A stretch of DNA of 12,534 nucleotides from Bacillota bacterium (GCA_023428655.1 JAEYXC010000207.1:1-12534); one strand, 5' to 3'; shown: positions 1-6,941, numbered from the stretch's first letter. Notes: generated from the sequence alone by a model not told the origin. Numbers and translations are program-made.

Positions 1-216
1 GGGATAATTATCCCTTAAATCCTTTTTATCCGTAAAGGGAAGCCTTTTCAGATCCTCTAAGCTCCTTATATCCCCCGGTTCAAGCCCCACCTCTTCCATC
101 TTTGCCCGGTAAGCCGGTACTTTATCATATACTCTTGCTACCGTCTCCTGCAATCTCTGTAGCTGAAGCACCTCCATTTCCTTTCTAGAAAGTGTTTCTT
201 CCTTCGCCCAAATCAT
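1..216 (-). CDS. paaK: Phenylacetate-CoA ligase, N-terminal part (partial, runs off the window)
   Basis: These are the first 72 codons of an AMP-forming phenylacetate-CoA ligase (ANL superfamily); full-length members have about 430 residues. The enzyme makes phenylacetyl-CoA, or another aryl-CoA, from the free acid, ATP and CoA in the cytoplasm. The translation begins MIWAKEETLSRKEMEVLQLQ, continues through an ETVARVYDKVPAYR segment, and has SLEDLKRLPFTDKKDLRDNYP near the window edge, the typical N-terminal pattern of PaaK. The adenylation motifs lie outside the window, so substrate choice cannot be read. The ATG at 214-216 has a strong site GGAGGGAGG (223-231) six bases upstream. In anaerobes PaaK is often linked to indolepyruvate ferredoxin oxidoreductase (iorAB) and aromatic amino acid breakdown; whether that holds here is not visible. 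A sodium symporter gene lies upstream on the same strand. Confidence 0.88.
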   Translation of the reverse strand, partial: MIWAKEETLSRKEMEVLQLQRLQETVARVYDKVPAYRAKMEEVGLEPGDIRSLEDLKRLPFTDKKDLRDNYP

Positions 217-356
217 ACAAATCCTCCCTCCGTAGGCGGTTATCCTCCTACATACATTAAATGAAACCAGCCCCCATTACCATGGGATATTGGATATCAA
301 CCTTTTTCATTGTAAGCGCTAGTAAGAAGGGCTGTCGCTAAATGCAAGTTCAAGAG
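217..356 (-). other. paaK upstream leader with small stem-loops
   Basis: No gene was found here. Three short inverted repeats can be seen: CCCAT/ATGGG (273-277 with 282-286, loop of 4), GATAT/ATATC (286-290 with 294-298, overlapping the first by one base) and GTAGG/CCTAC (232-236 with 247-251). The last repeat partly covers a second Shine-Dalgarno-like AGGAGG at 244-249, just upstream of the real site at 223-231. If transcription starts upstream of the large hairpin at 357-448, this is the 3' part of a structured 5' leader of about 270 nt. No known riboswitch core was recognised. Confidence 0.35.
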
Positions 357-455
357 GAAGGAAAGGACAAAATGCATCCCACCCAGATAATATCTTTCTG
401 TAAGTAATATTATCTGGTTCACGAGGGATACCTGTTGTTCTTTCCTTCTTTTTTT
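357..455. other. Large three-tier hairpin with adjacent T7 tract (structured RNA, terminator or palindromic repeat)
   Basis: Three nested inverted repeats build one 92-nt hairpin. The outer arms 357-370 and 435-448 pair over 14 bp with one non-Watson-Crick position. The middle arms 374-380 and 424-430 match GCATCCC/GGGATAC. The inner arms 383-393 and 407-417 are a perfect 11 bp (CCAGATAATAT/ATATTATCTGG). The inner and middle stems are separated by an asymmetric loop: one base on one side and TTCACGA on the other. On the plus strand the outer arm is followed directly by seven T (449-455), as in an intrinsic terminator, but no plus-strand gene precedes it. On the minus strand it lies after the symporter and before paaK, so it could also be a paaK leader structure. 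It is much longer than an ordinary terminator. Its function is unknown. Confidence 0.6.
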
Positions 456-488
456 ATACCATGCCTTATGGAACAACCCATTCCTTAA

Positions 489-516
489 ATAGTATTAATT
501 ATATTAACATCCGCAA
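489..516 (-). promoter_or_regulatory. Candidate promoter for paaK leader
   Basis: On the minus strand the AT-rich stretch holds a perfect TATAAT (498-503), but its -35 region is poor: TGGACT at 519-524 would leave only a 15-bp spacer. An alternative is TTGCGG (511-516), 16 bp, TACTAT (489-494). Either would start a transcript just upstream of the large hairpin and run into paaK. Neither pair is convincing alone. No clear terminator for the upstream symporter lies between its stop codon and this point, so paaK may also be reached by read-through. Confidence 0.35.
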
Positions 517-535
517 CCAGTCCACTGCATTACAC

Positions 536-2065
536 CTAAGCTTCCTCAATTGATTTACTGGTATGTACCGTAACCGTCTCCTCGTAGCAGGAAAACACCT
601 CCAAAACCTTCCTTTGCTCCAAACCAGGTGTAAGTAAGCTTACTACAGGAACTACAATTAGTCCTGCAATCATGGCAACGGCACCTGCATTAATCGGTGA
701 TGCGATATATTGGAACATGAGATTTGATACGGTTATGCCGACACCGGTTGCAAAGCTGGCCCATACTGACGCCCGGGTGGTTCGCTTCCAGTACAAGCCA
801 TATAGAAACGGTGCCAGAAAGGATCCGGCCAAGGCCCCCCAGCTAATACCCATTAGCTGAGCGATAAAGGTCGGAGGATCCAGTGCAAGTACTACGGACA
901 GAGCAATAAATCCTACGATCAGTATTCTCATGGTAAGAATTTGCAGCTTTTCACTCATATTCTTAACCAGATTGCCTTTTATAAAGTCCAATGTCAAGGT
1001 GGAGCTTGAGGTCATGACCAGTGACGCTAGGGTAGACATAGAAGCGGATAATACTAATACGATTACAATACCAATCAATGCATCCGGTAAGGAGGAAAGA
1101 ATATAAGGGATGATCGCATCAAAGGCCACTGAACCATCCGTCTTATAGATCAGCTCATTGTCATAAAGTCGTCCAAAGCCACCGAGGAAATAACAGCCTC
1201 CTGATATGATTACTGCAAAAACAGTGGATATAATGGTTCCGGATTTGATCGACTTTTCGTTCTTAATGGTGTAGAACTTATGTACCATCTGGGGAAGTCC
1301 CCAGGTTCCGAGGGAGGTAAGAATTACTACTCCAAGTAAATTAATGGGATCCGGCCCGAAGAAGGAGACATAGGCTCCCGGCATACCCCTTGTTAAGGGT
1401 ACCTCACTTTCAAATTGTGCCATGCTCTTGATTGCTTCTATAAAGCCCTCATTGTTATTTAATACAGCGGCAACGACTACAATAATGCCGCCCAGCATAA
1501 TTATGCCCTGAATCAAATCATTGATTGCAGTTGCCATATAGCCACCAAGAATTACGTATATTCCCGTTAACACCGCCATGGCAAGAACGCATACCCAGTA
1601 AGGAACATCAAAGGCCATACCGAACAATCTGGATAATCCATTGTATACCGATGCGGTATAGGGTACCAGGAACAGAAATGCGATGGCAGAGGCTACAATC
1701 CGAAGCGCCTTACTGTCATATCTGCTACCGAAAAAGTCGGGCATCGTAGTTGATTTAAGGTGATGTGTCATAACTCGGGTTCTTCGTCCTAATACAATCC
1801 ATGCCAATAAGCTTCCTATAACCGCATTGCCTATCCCAATCCAGGTAGCTGATATTCCATATTTCCAACCAAACTGTCCTGCATAGCCAACAAAGACCAC
1901 CGCTGAGAAATAGGTGGTTCCATAGGCAAATGCCGTTAGCCATGGACCGACCGCTCTACCCCCTAACACAAAATCACCAACACTTGTGGTATGCTTTCTT
2001 GCATAGATACCTACCATAATCATGATGGTAAAAAAAACAACCAAAAACACCACTTTTATTAACAT
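536..2065 (-). CDS. Sodium:solute symporter (SSS family, PutP-like)
   Basis: A 509-residue membrane protein of the solute:sodium symporter family (TC 2.A.21), expected to import an organic solute together with Na+. The N-terminus is a strong membrane helix followed by GDFVLGGR (30-37), the family's GGR motif. About a dozen hydrophobic segments follow to residue 480. The conserved Na+-site helix reads LSASMSTLASLVMTSSS (339-355); S344 and T345 align with the Na+-binding Ser-Thr pair of PutP (S340/T341). The C-terminal 25 residues are polar and presumably cytoplasmic. Length is normal for the family. The substrate cannot be read from the sequence: proline, other amino acids and monocarboxylates are all used by relatives. 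The ATG at 2065 is preceded by GAGAGG eight bases upstream and by a strong promoter. The downstream neighbour is paaK, which makes an aromatic or other organic acid a reasonable but unproven guess. Confidence 0.9.
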   Translation of the reverse strand: MLIKVVFLVVFFTIMIMVGIYARKHTTSVGDFVLGGRAVGPWLTAFAYGTTYFSAVVFVGYAGQFGWKYGISATWIGIGNAVIGSLLAWIVLGRRTRVMTHHLKSTTMPDFFGSRYDSKALRIVASAIAFLFLVPYTASVYNGLSRLFGMAFDVPYWVCVLAMAVLTGIYVILGGYMATAINDLIQGIIMLGGIIVVVAAVLNNNEGFIEAIKSMAQFESEVPLTRGMPGAYVSFFGPDPINLLGVVILTSLGTWGLPQMVHKFYTIKNEKSIKSGTIISTVFAVIISGGCYFLGGFGRLYDNELIYKTDGSVAFDAIIPYILSSLPDALIGIVIVLVLSASMSTLASLVMTSSSTLTLDFIKGNLVKNMSEKLQILTMRILIVGFIALSVVLALDPPTFIAQLMGISWGALAGSFLAPFLYGLYWKRTTRASVWASFATGVGITVSNLMFQYIASPINAGAVAMIAGLIVVPVVSLLTPGLEQRKVLEVFSCYEETVTVHTSKSIEEA

Positions 2066-2089
2066 ACCTTCGCCCTCTCTCCCATTTCT

Positions 2090-2120
2090 TTAACCCTTCA
2101 ACGCTTCAACGCTTTAAAGC
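2090..2120 (-). repeat. 8-bp tandem repeats and palindrome in the symporter 5' leader
   Basis: Two exact plus-strand copies of TCAACGCT (2098-2105 and 2106-2113) are flanked by degenerate copies TTAACCCT (2090-2097) and TTAAAGC (2114-2120). The last overlaps a perfect 10-bp palindrome GCTTTAAAGC (2111-2120). The block lies between the predicted transcription start near 2130 and the symporter ribosome binding site, so it is transcribed as leader. It could arise by slippage or be a protein-binding site; function is unknown. Confidence 0.5.
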
Positions 2121-2136
2121 ATTGCACATTAAAGCA

Positions 2137-2165
2137 ATGATACCAAATATTAGGAGGAGTGTCAA
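2137..2165 (-). promoter_or_regulatory. Sigma-A promoter of the symporter gene
   Basis: On the minus strand TTGACA (2160-2165) is separated by exactly 17 bp from TATCAT (2137-2142). The -35 is perfect and the -10 differs from consensus at one base. The start site would fall near 2130, giving a leader of about 65 nt. A 6-bp inverted repeat CTTTGT/ACAAAG (2181-2186 with 2197-2202) lies 16 bp upstream of the -35 box and might bind an activator. Confidence 0.8.
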
Positions 2166-2209
2166 CATTAAATTCGTTTTCTTTGTTAATATTTTTACAA
2201 AGTATGAGT

Positions 2210-2295
2210 AAAAAAGGACCCGGTATAAGTGAACCCTCCTTCATAAATTAGATTTTTGAGTCTAATTTTAAGAGGAGAACTCACTATACCAGGTC
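2210..2295 (-). terminator. Long terminator-like hairpin after the aspS-DUF1294 unit (possible MITE)
   Basis: Outer arms 2217-2232 and 2281-2295 pair as GACC/GGTC, GGTATA/TATACC with one bulged base, and GTGA/TCAC. A middle CTCC/GGAG stem (2237-2240 region with 2274-2277) and a perfect 8-bp inner stem AAATTAGA/TCTAATTT (2245-2252 with 2261-2268) close it. On the minus strand the hairpin is followed at once by six T (2210-2215), which fits termination of transcripts from DUF1294, whose stop codon is about 75 nt upstream. The roughly 79-nt length and imperfect arms of about 26 bp also look like terminal inverted repeats of a very small MITE. No target duplication is obvious. Confidence 0.6.
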
Positions 2296-2369
2296 TATCT
2301 CAATTTGCTTGTTTCTGCGTTGTATTACATCAATATTGGTATCTCTTTATTATATTCATCAAGGAATTA

Positions 2370-2645
2370 TCACAAGGTAATTACTTGATAGATTGCAAAC
2401 AAGGATAAAAGAGTCGCTAAGGGTATCAAAATAATAAATTTTGCATGCTTGGTTTTATGGCGAAAGATGTACATCCCAAGCATGGAGCCCGGACCACCGC
2501 CAAGAAAGGCAATGATTAGGAGCGTCTTCTCCGGAATACGCCAGGCCTTTGCCCTTGCCCTCTGCTTATCGATCCCCATGATAACAAATCCAATAAGACT
2601 CAACAGGCCGAAATACCCCAAGGCCAGATAATTTAAATACTCCAT
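2370..2645 (-). CDS. DUF1294 family small membrane protein
   Basis: A 91-residue protein matching the DUF1294 family: two to three hydrophobic segments (about residues 4-24, 42-60 and 70-90) around a conserved loop. The family signatures visible are GIDKQRAR near residue 24, WRIPE near 35, GGGPGSMLGM near 50 and FRHKTKH near 60. The function of the family is unknown; some members are fused to cold-shock domains, but this one is not. It starts only 4 nt after the aspS stop codon, so it is very likely cotranscribed and perhaps translationally coupled with aspS. Its ribosome binding site (GGAAGAG) would lie in the last aspS codons. The pairing gives no clear functional hint. Confidence 0.85.
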   Translation of the reverse strand: MEYLNYLALGYFGLLSLIGFVIMGIDKQRARAKAWRIPEKTLLIIAFLGGGPGSMLGMYIFRHKTKHAKFIILIPLATLLSLFAIYQVITL

Positions 2646-2649
2646 AGTA

Positions 2650-4443
2650 CTATTTCTCTTCCGGAAGGGAAATATCTATCCCCAATTCCTTCAGCTGCTT
2701 ATCATCAACCAAATTCGGGGCGTCCGTCATGAGACAGGATGCATCCTTCACCTTAGGGAAGGCAATCACATCACGGATACTATCCTCTTTTGCCATCAGC
2801 ATAACCAGACGATCCAATCCATAAGCAAGACCAGCATGGGGCGGAACACCGTATTTGAACGCATTTAAGAGGAATCCAAAGCGTTCGTAGGCTGCGTCCT
2901 TTGTAAAGCCAAGCACCTCAAACATCTTCTCCTGTACATCACTCTGGAAGATACGAACGGAGCCGCCTCCTACCTCCGTACCGTTTAAGGTGATATCATA
3001 AGCCTTTGCTCTGACCTTACCCGGGTCCGTATCCAATAAATGAAGGTCCTCATCCATGGGCATGGTGAAGGGATGATGCTTTGCGGTGTATCTTCCCTCT
3101 TCCTTGGAATACTCCAATAACGGGAATTCGGTAATCCATAGGAACTTATACTCGTCCTTATGAAGAAGTCCCAGATTTTTCGCGATTTCAACTCTAAGTG
3201 CACCGAGAGCTGCAAATACGGTATCATCCTCATCTGCTGCAAATAATAAGAGGTCTCCCGGCTTTCCATCCATAGCGGCAGTCAGTGATTTCAGCTCCTC
3301 CTCGGTTAAGAATTTTGCAAAGGAGGATTTATAGGTTCCACCTGCCTCAATAGCCAGATAAGCAAGTCCCTTAGCACCATAATCCTTAACGAAGTCAACT
3401 AAAGCATCAATCTTCTTTCTCGGCATCTCTCCTTGACCGGATACATTGATACCGCGTACCGAGCCACCCTTTTCCAGCGCACCGGTAAACACACTGAAGC
3501 CGCAATTCTTTACCACCTCAGACACATTCTTTAATTCCAGCCCAAAGCGAATATCCGGCTTGTCGGAGCCAAAGCGTTCCATCGCTTCTGCATAGGTCAT
3601 TCTTTGAATCGGCAGCGGTATCTCAATCCCGATGCTTTCCTTGAACATTCTATGCAATAGACGCTCATTAACACGAATTACATCATCCACATCTACAAAG
3701 GATAATTCCATGTCAATCTGCGTGAATTCCGGCTGTCTATCAGCACGAAGATCCTCATCACGGAAGCATTTTACGATCTGGAAATAACGATCATAGCCCG
3801 CTACCATCAACAGCTGCTTAAATAACTGTGGTGATTGAGGCAGGGCGAAGAAATTACCGGGATGTACACGGCTGGGTACTAAATAATCTCTTGCACCTTC
3901 CGGCGTACTCTTTGTAAGCACCGGTGTTTCAATCTCCAAAAATCCCTCCTCCGCAAGAAACTGACGGGTTACGGTGGCAACCTTACTGCGTAATATCATA
4001 TTCTTCTGTAGATCCGGTCTTCTTAGATCTAGATAACGATATTTTAATCGTAATTCTTCCTTCGTCTTTGATTCTTCTTCAATCTGAAAGGGAGGTGTCT
4101 CTGCTTCGGAAAGGATGCGCAGCTGTGTCGCACGGATTTCGATGTCACCCGTTGCAAGATTTGCATTGACCGCTCCTGCACGAGCCTCTACCCTACCGAC
4201 AATTGCTACTACGAACTCACTTCGTAGCTTCTCCGCCTTAGCGAAATTCTCACCGCCGCAGTCACTCTCTTCAAATATAATCTGTAATAAACCGGAACGA
4301 TCTCTTAAATCCACAAAGATAATTCCGCCTTTATTTCTGCTCTTTTGTACCCATCCCATAACGGTTACCGTCTCACCTATGTTTTTATTTGAGACCTCCG
4401 TACATCTGTGGCTTCTCTGTAAGCCCTTCATTGCTTCTGCCAT
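2650..4443 (-). CDS. aspS: Aspartyl-tRNA synthetase
   Basis: A 597-residue class II aminoacyl-tRNA synthetase that charges tRNA-Asp in the cytoplasm. The order is that of bacterial AspRS: an N-terminal OB-fold anticodon-binding domain (about 20-110), the catalytic core with the Asp-binding QSPQLFKQLL (203-212), motif 2 FRDEDLRADRQPEFTQID (227-244), a GAD insertion domain (about 310-430), and motif 3 GLAYGLDRLVML (538-549). The length is normal and no break is seen. The ATG at 4443 has GGAG about 12 bases upstream; the ATG four codons later is less well placed. Whether it also charges tRNA-Asn (the non-discriminating type) cannot be read by eye. It has its own promoter and no T-box leader, and it is followed within 4 nt by the DUF1294 gene. 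hisS, its usual neighbour in many Firmicutes, lies about 3.2 kb upstream. Confidence 0.98.
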   Translation of the reverse strand: MAEAMKGLQRSHRCTEVSNKNIGETVTVMGWVQKSRNKGGIIFVDLRDRSGLLQIIFEESDCGGENFAKAEKLRSEFVVAIVGRVEARAGAVNANLATGDIEIRATQLRILSEAETPPFQIEEESKTKEELRLKYRYLDLRRPDLQKNMILRSKVATVTRQFLAEEGFLEIETPVLTKSTPEGARDYLVPSRVHPGNFFALPQSPQLFKQLLMVAGYDRYFQIVKCFRDEDLRADRQPEFTQIDMELSFVDVDDVIRVNERLLHRMFKESIGIEIPLPIQRMTYAEAMERFGSDKPDIRFGLELKNVSEVVKNCGFSVFTGALEKGGSVRGINVSGQGEMPRKKIDALVDFVKDYGAKGLAYLAIEAGGTYKSSFAKFLTEEELKSLTAAMDGKPGDLLLFAADEDDTVFAALGALRVEIAKNLGLLHKDEYKFLWITEFPLLEYSKEEGRYTAKHHPFTMPMDEDLHLLDTDPGKVRAKAYDITLNGTEVGGGSVRIFQSDVQEKMFEVLGFTKDAAYERFGFLLNAFKYGVPPHAGLAYGLDRLVMLMAKEDSIRDVIAFPKVKDASCLMTDAPNLVDDKQLKELGIDISLPEEK

Positions 4444-4504
4444 CGCTTTTTCTTTCTCCTTTGATCGCTAGCCAAATTGGTTTTTTTCAATTTCAATGCC
4501 TTTC

Positions 4505-4533
4505 ATTTTAAAGCATTTTAACTAATCTGTCCA
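4505..4533 (-). promoter_or_regulatory. Promoter of aspS
   Basis: On the minus strand TGGACA (4528-4533), a 17-bp spacer and TAAAAT (4505-4510) each differ from the sigma-A consensus at one base. A start near 4498 would leave a leader of about 55 nt. That is too short for a T-box, and no T-box sequence is present. aspS could also receive read-through from the Dabb gene, which ends 105 nt upstream without a visible terminator. Confidence 0.65.
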
Positions 4534-4548
4534 TAATTATTTGAACCC

Positions 4549-4854
4549 TTAGTCCATCTGAAAATCAACACACTTACGGTTGCTGACGAAGGGCTTAACA
4601 TAATTCGTACCAACTCTGACATGCTCCGGATGAACAATATAAGCCTCAAGAGCAGCTTCACTTTCAAATACACTATCCAGTACCAAGTCTGCATCAGAGG
4701 AGGATAGCTGTTCACAATACAGCTTTATCGAAACGATTCCGGGTATCAAATTAATTAAATTCTCCAATTCCTTCTTCATGTCCAAGGCATGCTTTCTATT
4801 TTCTTCTGCGCTAAAGCCCTCTGCATAATTCCAAGATACAATGTGTCTTACCAT
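4549..4854 (-). CDS. Dabb (stress-responsive alpha/beta barrel) domain protein
   Basis: A 101-residue protein that is a single Dabb domain (PF07876 type). It opens with MVRHIVSWNY, the usual first strand with its conserved His, followed by a helix rich in Glu and Lys (about 15-36), an IPGIVSIKLY strand, a DLVLDSVFESEAALEAYIVH stretch and the closing HPEHVRV ... VDFQMD part. Dabb proteins form dimeric ferredoxin-like barrels. Some are stress-induced in plants and some act as small enzymes, but most bacterial members, including this one, have no assigned role. The ATG at 4854 follows AAAGG about 11 bases upstream. It has its own promoter and lies between the chemotaxis operon and aspS with no obvious functional tie to either. 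Confidence 0.85.
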   Translation of the reverse strand: MVRHIVSWNYAEGFSAEENRKHALDMKKELENLINLIPGIVSIKLYCEQLSSSDADLVLDSVFESEAALEAYIVHPEHVRVGTNYVKPFVSNRKCVDFQMD

Positions 4855-5010
4855 ATTAATACCAACCTTTCTTATCTTTATTTAGTTATATCTTTTCGGG
4901 AAGCCTCTCACTAATCCATCACTGCGTCTTCCTAATATACATCAAATAACGCTTTAAGATTTCCTCTTATGCCATAGGATTTTTCTTAACAATCCTTTGT
5001 TTCCTTTCTT

Positions 5011-5039
5011 ATTCTATCATTAGTACCATTGTAGAGCAA
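5011..5039 (-). promoter_or_regulatory. Promoter of the Dabb gene
   Basis: On the minus strand TTGCTC (5034-5039), 17 bp, TAGAAT (5011-5016). The -10 has one mismatch and the -35 keeps its TTG. The start would be near 5004, leaving an unusually long leader of about 150 nt before the ATG at 4854. That leader contains a short stem AGGATT/AATCCT with a 9-nt loop but no riboswitch that could be recognised. Confidence 0.6.
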
Positions 5040-5073
5040 GTAAAATGACAAGCCATAGACCTGATTAAGTACA

Positions 5074-5105
5074 TAAAATGCTTCCTCTACCCTTGAAGCA
5101 TTTTA
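5074..5105 (-). terminator. Hairpin terminator overlapping the end of cheB
   Basis: A perfect 11-bp inverted repeat TAAAATGCTTC/GAAGCATTTTA (5074-5084 with 5095-5105) has a 10-nt loop that contains the cheB stop codon. The stem therefore begins inside the last cheB codons. Only four T end the 3' arm on the minus strand, so it may be a weak terminator or a 3'-end stabiliser. The next promoter begins about 35 nt further on. Confidence 0.55.
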
Positions 5106-6109
5106 AAGATGGAGTAGGCCATATTATCAAGGGATGACTGTCGTTCCACCGCTCCGATATTAAATGCTACCTTAGGCATTCCATACACTACAGAGGACTT
5201 TTCATCCTGCCCTAAGGTATGTGCTCCCATTTTCCTCATGGACATCAGACCTTTGGCTCCGTCATAGCCCATTCCGGTCAATATAACTCCTACGGCATTC
5301 GCTCCGACTTCTTTGGCCACGGATTCAAAAAGAACATCCACAGAGGGACAATGCCCATTGACTTTTTCCCCCTCAAAGCACTCAATCTTATACCTGCCGG
5401 CAATATGACGAAGCCTCATATGTCGGTCTCCCGGAGCAATGAAGACATGCCCTCGTTCCACAATATCTCCGGTCCTCGCTTCTTTTACGGTCAGGCTTGT
5501 CTCACTGTTCAGCCTCTCTGCAAACATACGAGAAAAGTTGGAGGGAATATGCTGTACAATTACAATACCCGGGGTATCCACGGGCAGGCTTTTTAAAATC
5601 TGATAGATTGCCTCCGTCCCTCCGGTGGATGCACCTATGGCTATTATTTTACCCTTGCCCACAGACTCGCTACCCACGATTCCTTTCTCCGGTGCACCGG
5701 ACCCGACACGTAGTACCTTTGCCTTCGCAGCAATTTTTATCTTCATAATCAGTTCATTGATAAAGTTTTCAACATTATTTACTTTCGATAGGTCAGGTTT
5801 ACCGACAAAGTCCACAGCGCCTGCATTCATTGCATCAAATACCGTACGTGAGGTAGAGCTGACCACAATAATTGGCAATGGATACTGGGGCATCAGTCTT
5901 TTGATAAAATCAATACCGTTCATTTTCGGCATCTCTACATCACAGGTCATTACATCCGGTTTTGTCGATATGATTTTATCTCTTGCTTCATAGGGATCAT
6001 TGGCAGTGGCAACGACCTCTATATTCGGATCCGAGGATAGTCCTCTTAACAGTACCTCGCGAAACAGAATACTATCATCGACGATAAGAACTCTGATTTT
6101 ATTTAACAT
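5087..6109 (-). CDS. cheB: Chemotaxis response regulator protein-glutamate methylesterase/deamidase CheB
   Basis: A 340-residue CheB, which removes methyl groups from, and deamidates, glutamates of chemoreceptors when phosphorylated. An N-terminal receiver domain (about 4-115) has the acidic pair in LIVDDS and phosphoacceptor D57 in TCDVEMP. A linker leads to the methylesterase domain from about residue 150, with catalytic Ser161 (GASTGGTEA), His187 (VQHIPSNFS) and Asp283 (TGMGYDGAKG). All catalytic residues are present. The ATG at 6109 was chosen because GGTGAGG lies about 10 bases upstream; a GTG at 6118, three codons earlier, lies almost on top of that site and is less likely. It follows cheR by 16 nt and is the last gene of the cheYRB operon. 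Confidence 0.96.
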   Translation of the reverse strand: MLNKIRVLIVDDSILFREVLLRGLSSDPNIEVVATANDPYEARDKIISTKPDVMTCDVEMPKMNGIDFIKRLMPQYPLPIIVVSSTSRTVFDAMNAGAVDFVGKPDLSKVNNVENFINELIMKIKIAAKAKVLRVGSGAPEKGIVGSESVGKGKIIAIGASTGGTEAIYQILKSLPVDTPGIVIVQHIPSNFSRMFAERLNSETSLTVKEARTGDIVERGHVFIAPGDRHMRLRHIAGRYKIECFEGEKVNGHCPSVDVLFESVAKEVGANAVGVILTGMGYDGAKGLMSMRKMGAHTLGQDEKSSVVYGMPKVAFNIGAVERQSSLDNMAYSIFKMLQG

Positions 6110-6125
6110 AGAGTACACACCTCAC

Positions 6126-6941
6126 CTATATTTTTCTGTAGACTGCCGGTTGTATATATTTAAATCTTGTTTCCTCTCGATTGAGGGATTCAGAATGCCC
6201 GATAAACAGGTACCCTCCGTATTCCAATAAATCATAGTACTTATTGATCAAGGTGTTTTTTGTTTTCTCATCAAAATAGATCATTACATTTCTGCAAAAT
6301 ATAACATGGAATTTTCTTTTAAACGGAAACACCTGCTCCATTAGATTGAACTTACGAAAAATCACCTCATTACGAATCCGATCAATAAAAGCGGATTCCT
6401 CCGGATTGATTTTTGTAGTGTAGGTCATACGCCATTTGGCCGGAAGCGTATCCATCTCTTTATTCGGATATACCCCCTTCTTCGCCTCCTCCAAAACTCT
6501 GCCGGAGATGTCAGTGGCAAGAATCTTTGTATCCCAGAGTGGCTTCTCCTTACCAAAGTACTCATCCAAAAGCATAGCTAGTGTATAAGGCTCCTCCCCA
6601 CTGGAGCAGCCCGCACACCAGATCCGTAAATCCTTGTCCGTTGTCTTTGAGGAAAGGTACGGAAGAACAACCTCTTTAAAATATGTAAAATGATCTGCTT
6701 CCCTCATAAAGAAAGTATGATTTGTTGTTATTTTATCCAGCATACCGGATACTGCCATACCGGTCTTATCTTGAATGATATATTGATAATATTCGGAAAA
6801 GTTATGAAAGCCCTTTTGTAATAATTCATTTTGAAGTCTGCCAATTACCAGGGTTTCCTTTTCCGGCTTTAAATAAATACCATAATTCGCCTTAATAAAG
6901 GCTGCTAATTGATCAAACTCTTTTTTTGTTATCGTTATCAC
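6126..6941 (-). CDS. cheR: Chemotaxis protein-glutamate O-methyltransferase CheR
   Basis: A 271-residue CheR that transfers methyl groups from S-adenosylmethionine to glutamates of methyl-accepting chemotaxis proteins, opposing CheB. It has the N-terminal helical domain (about 1-75) with the conserved TTNHTFFMRE segment, and then the Rossmann methyltransferase domain with the SAM-binding WCAGCSSGEEPYTLAMLL, the ILATDIS strand, and FCRNVMIYFD followed by YLFIGHSESL. The usual C-terminal end is reached with no fused TPR. The GTG at 6941 is preferred because AAGGAG lies about eight bases upstream of it. An upstream in-frame GTG at 6962 would put that ribosome binding site inside the coding region. 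It lies 38 nt after cheY and 16 nt before cheB. Confidence 0.95.
   Translation of the reverse strand: MITITKKEFDQLAAFIKANYGIYLKPEKETLVIGRLQNELLQKGFHNFSEYYQYIIQDKTGMAVSGMLDKITTNHTFFMREADHFTYFKEVVLPYLSSKTTDKDLRIWCAGCSSGEEPYTLAMLLDEYFGKEKPLWDTKILATDISGRVLEEAKKGVYPNKEMDTLPAKWRMTYTTKINPEESAFIDRIRNEVIFRKFNLMEQVFPFKRKFHVIFCRNVMIYFDEKTKNTLINKYYDLLEYGGYLFIGHSESLNREETRFKYIQPAVYRKI

Noticed and set aside
168..213. Cys pairs in HisRS (C168 to C213 of the protein) as a new zinc-finger fusion.
   Set aside because: The same Cys-rich insertion is usual in clostridial HisRS, so it is a family trait and not new. Positions given are residue numbers of the hisS product.
672..860. Plus-strand ORFs opposite the symporter, aspS, cheB, hemZ and rel.
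   Set aside because: They lie antisense to clearly conserved genes, have no recognisable products and lack convincing start signals.
4444..4548. A T-box or other aminoacyl-tRNA-sensing leader ahead of aspS, and likewise ahead of hisS (8911-8975).
   Set aside because: No T-box sequence and too little space in either gap. aspS has a simple promoter with a leader of about 55 nt.
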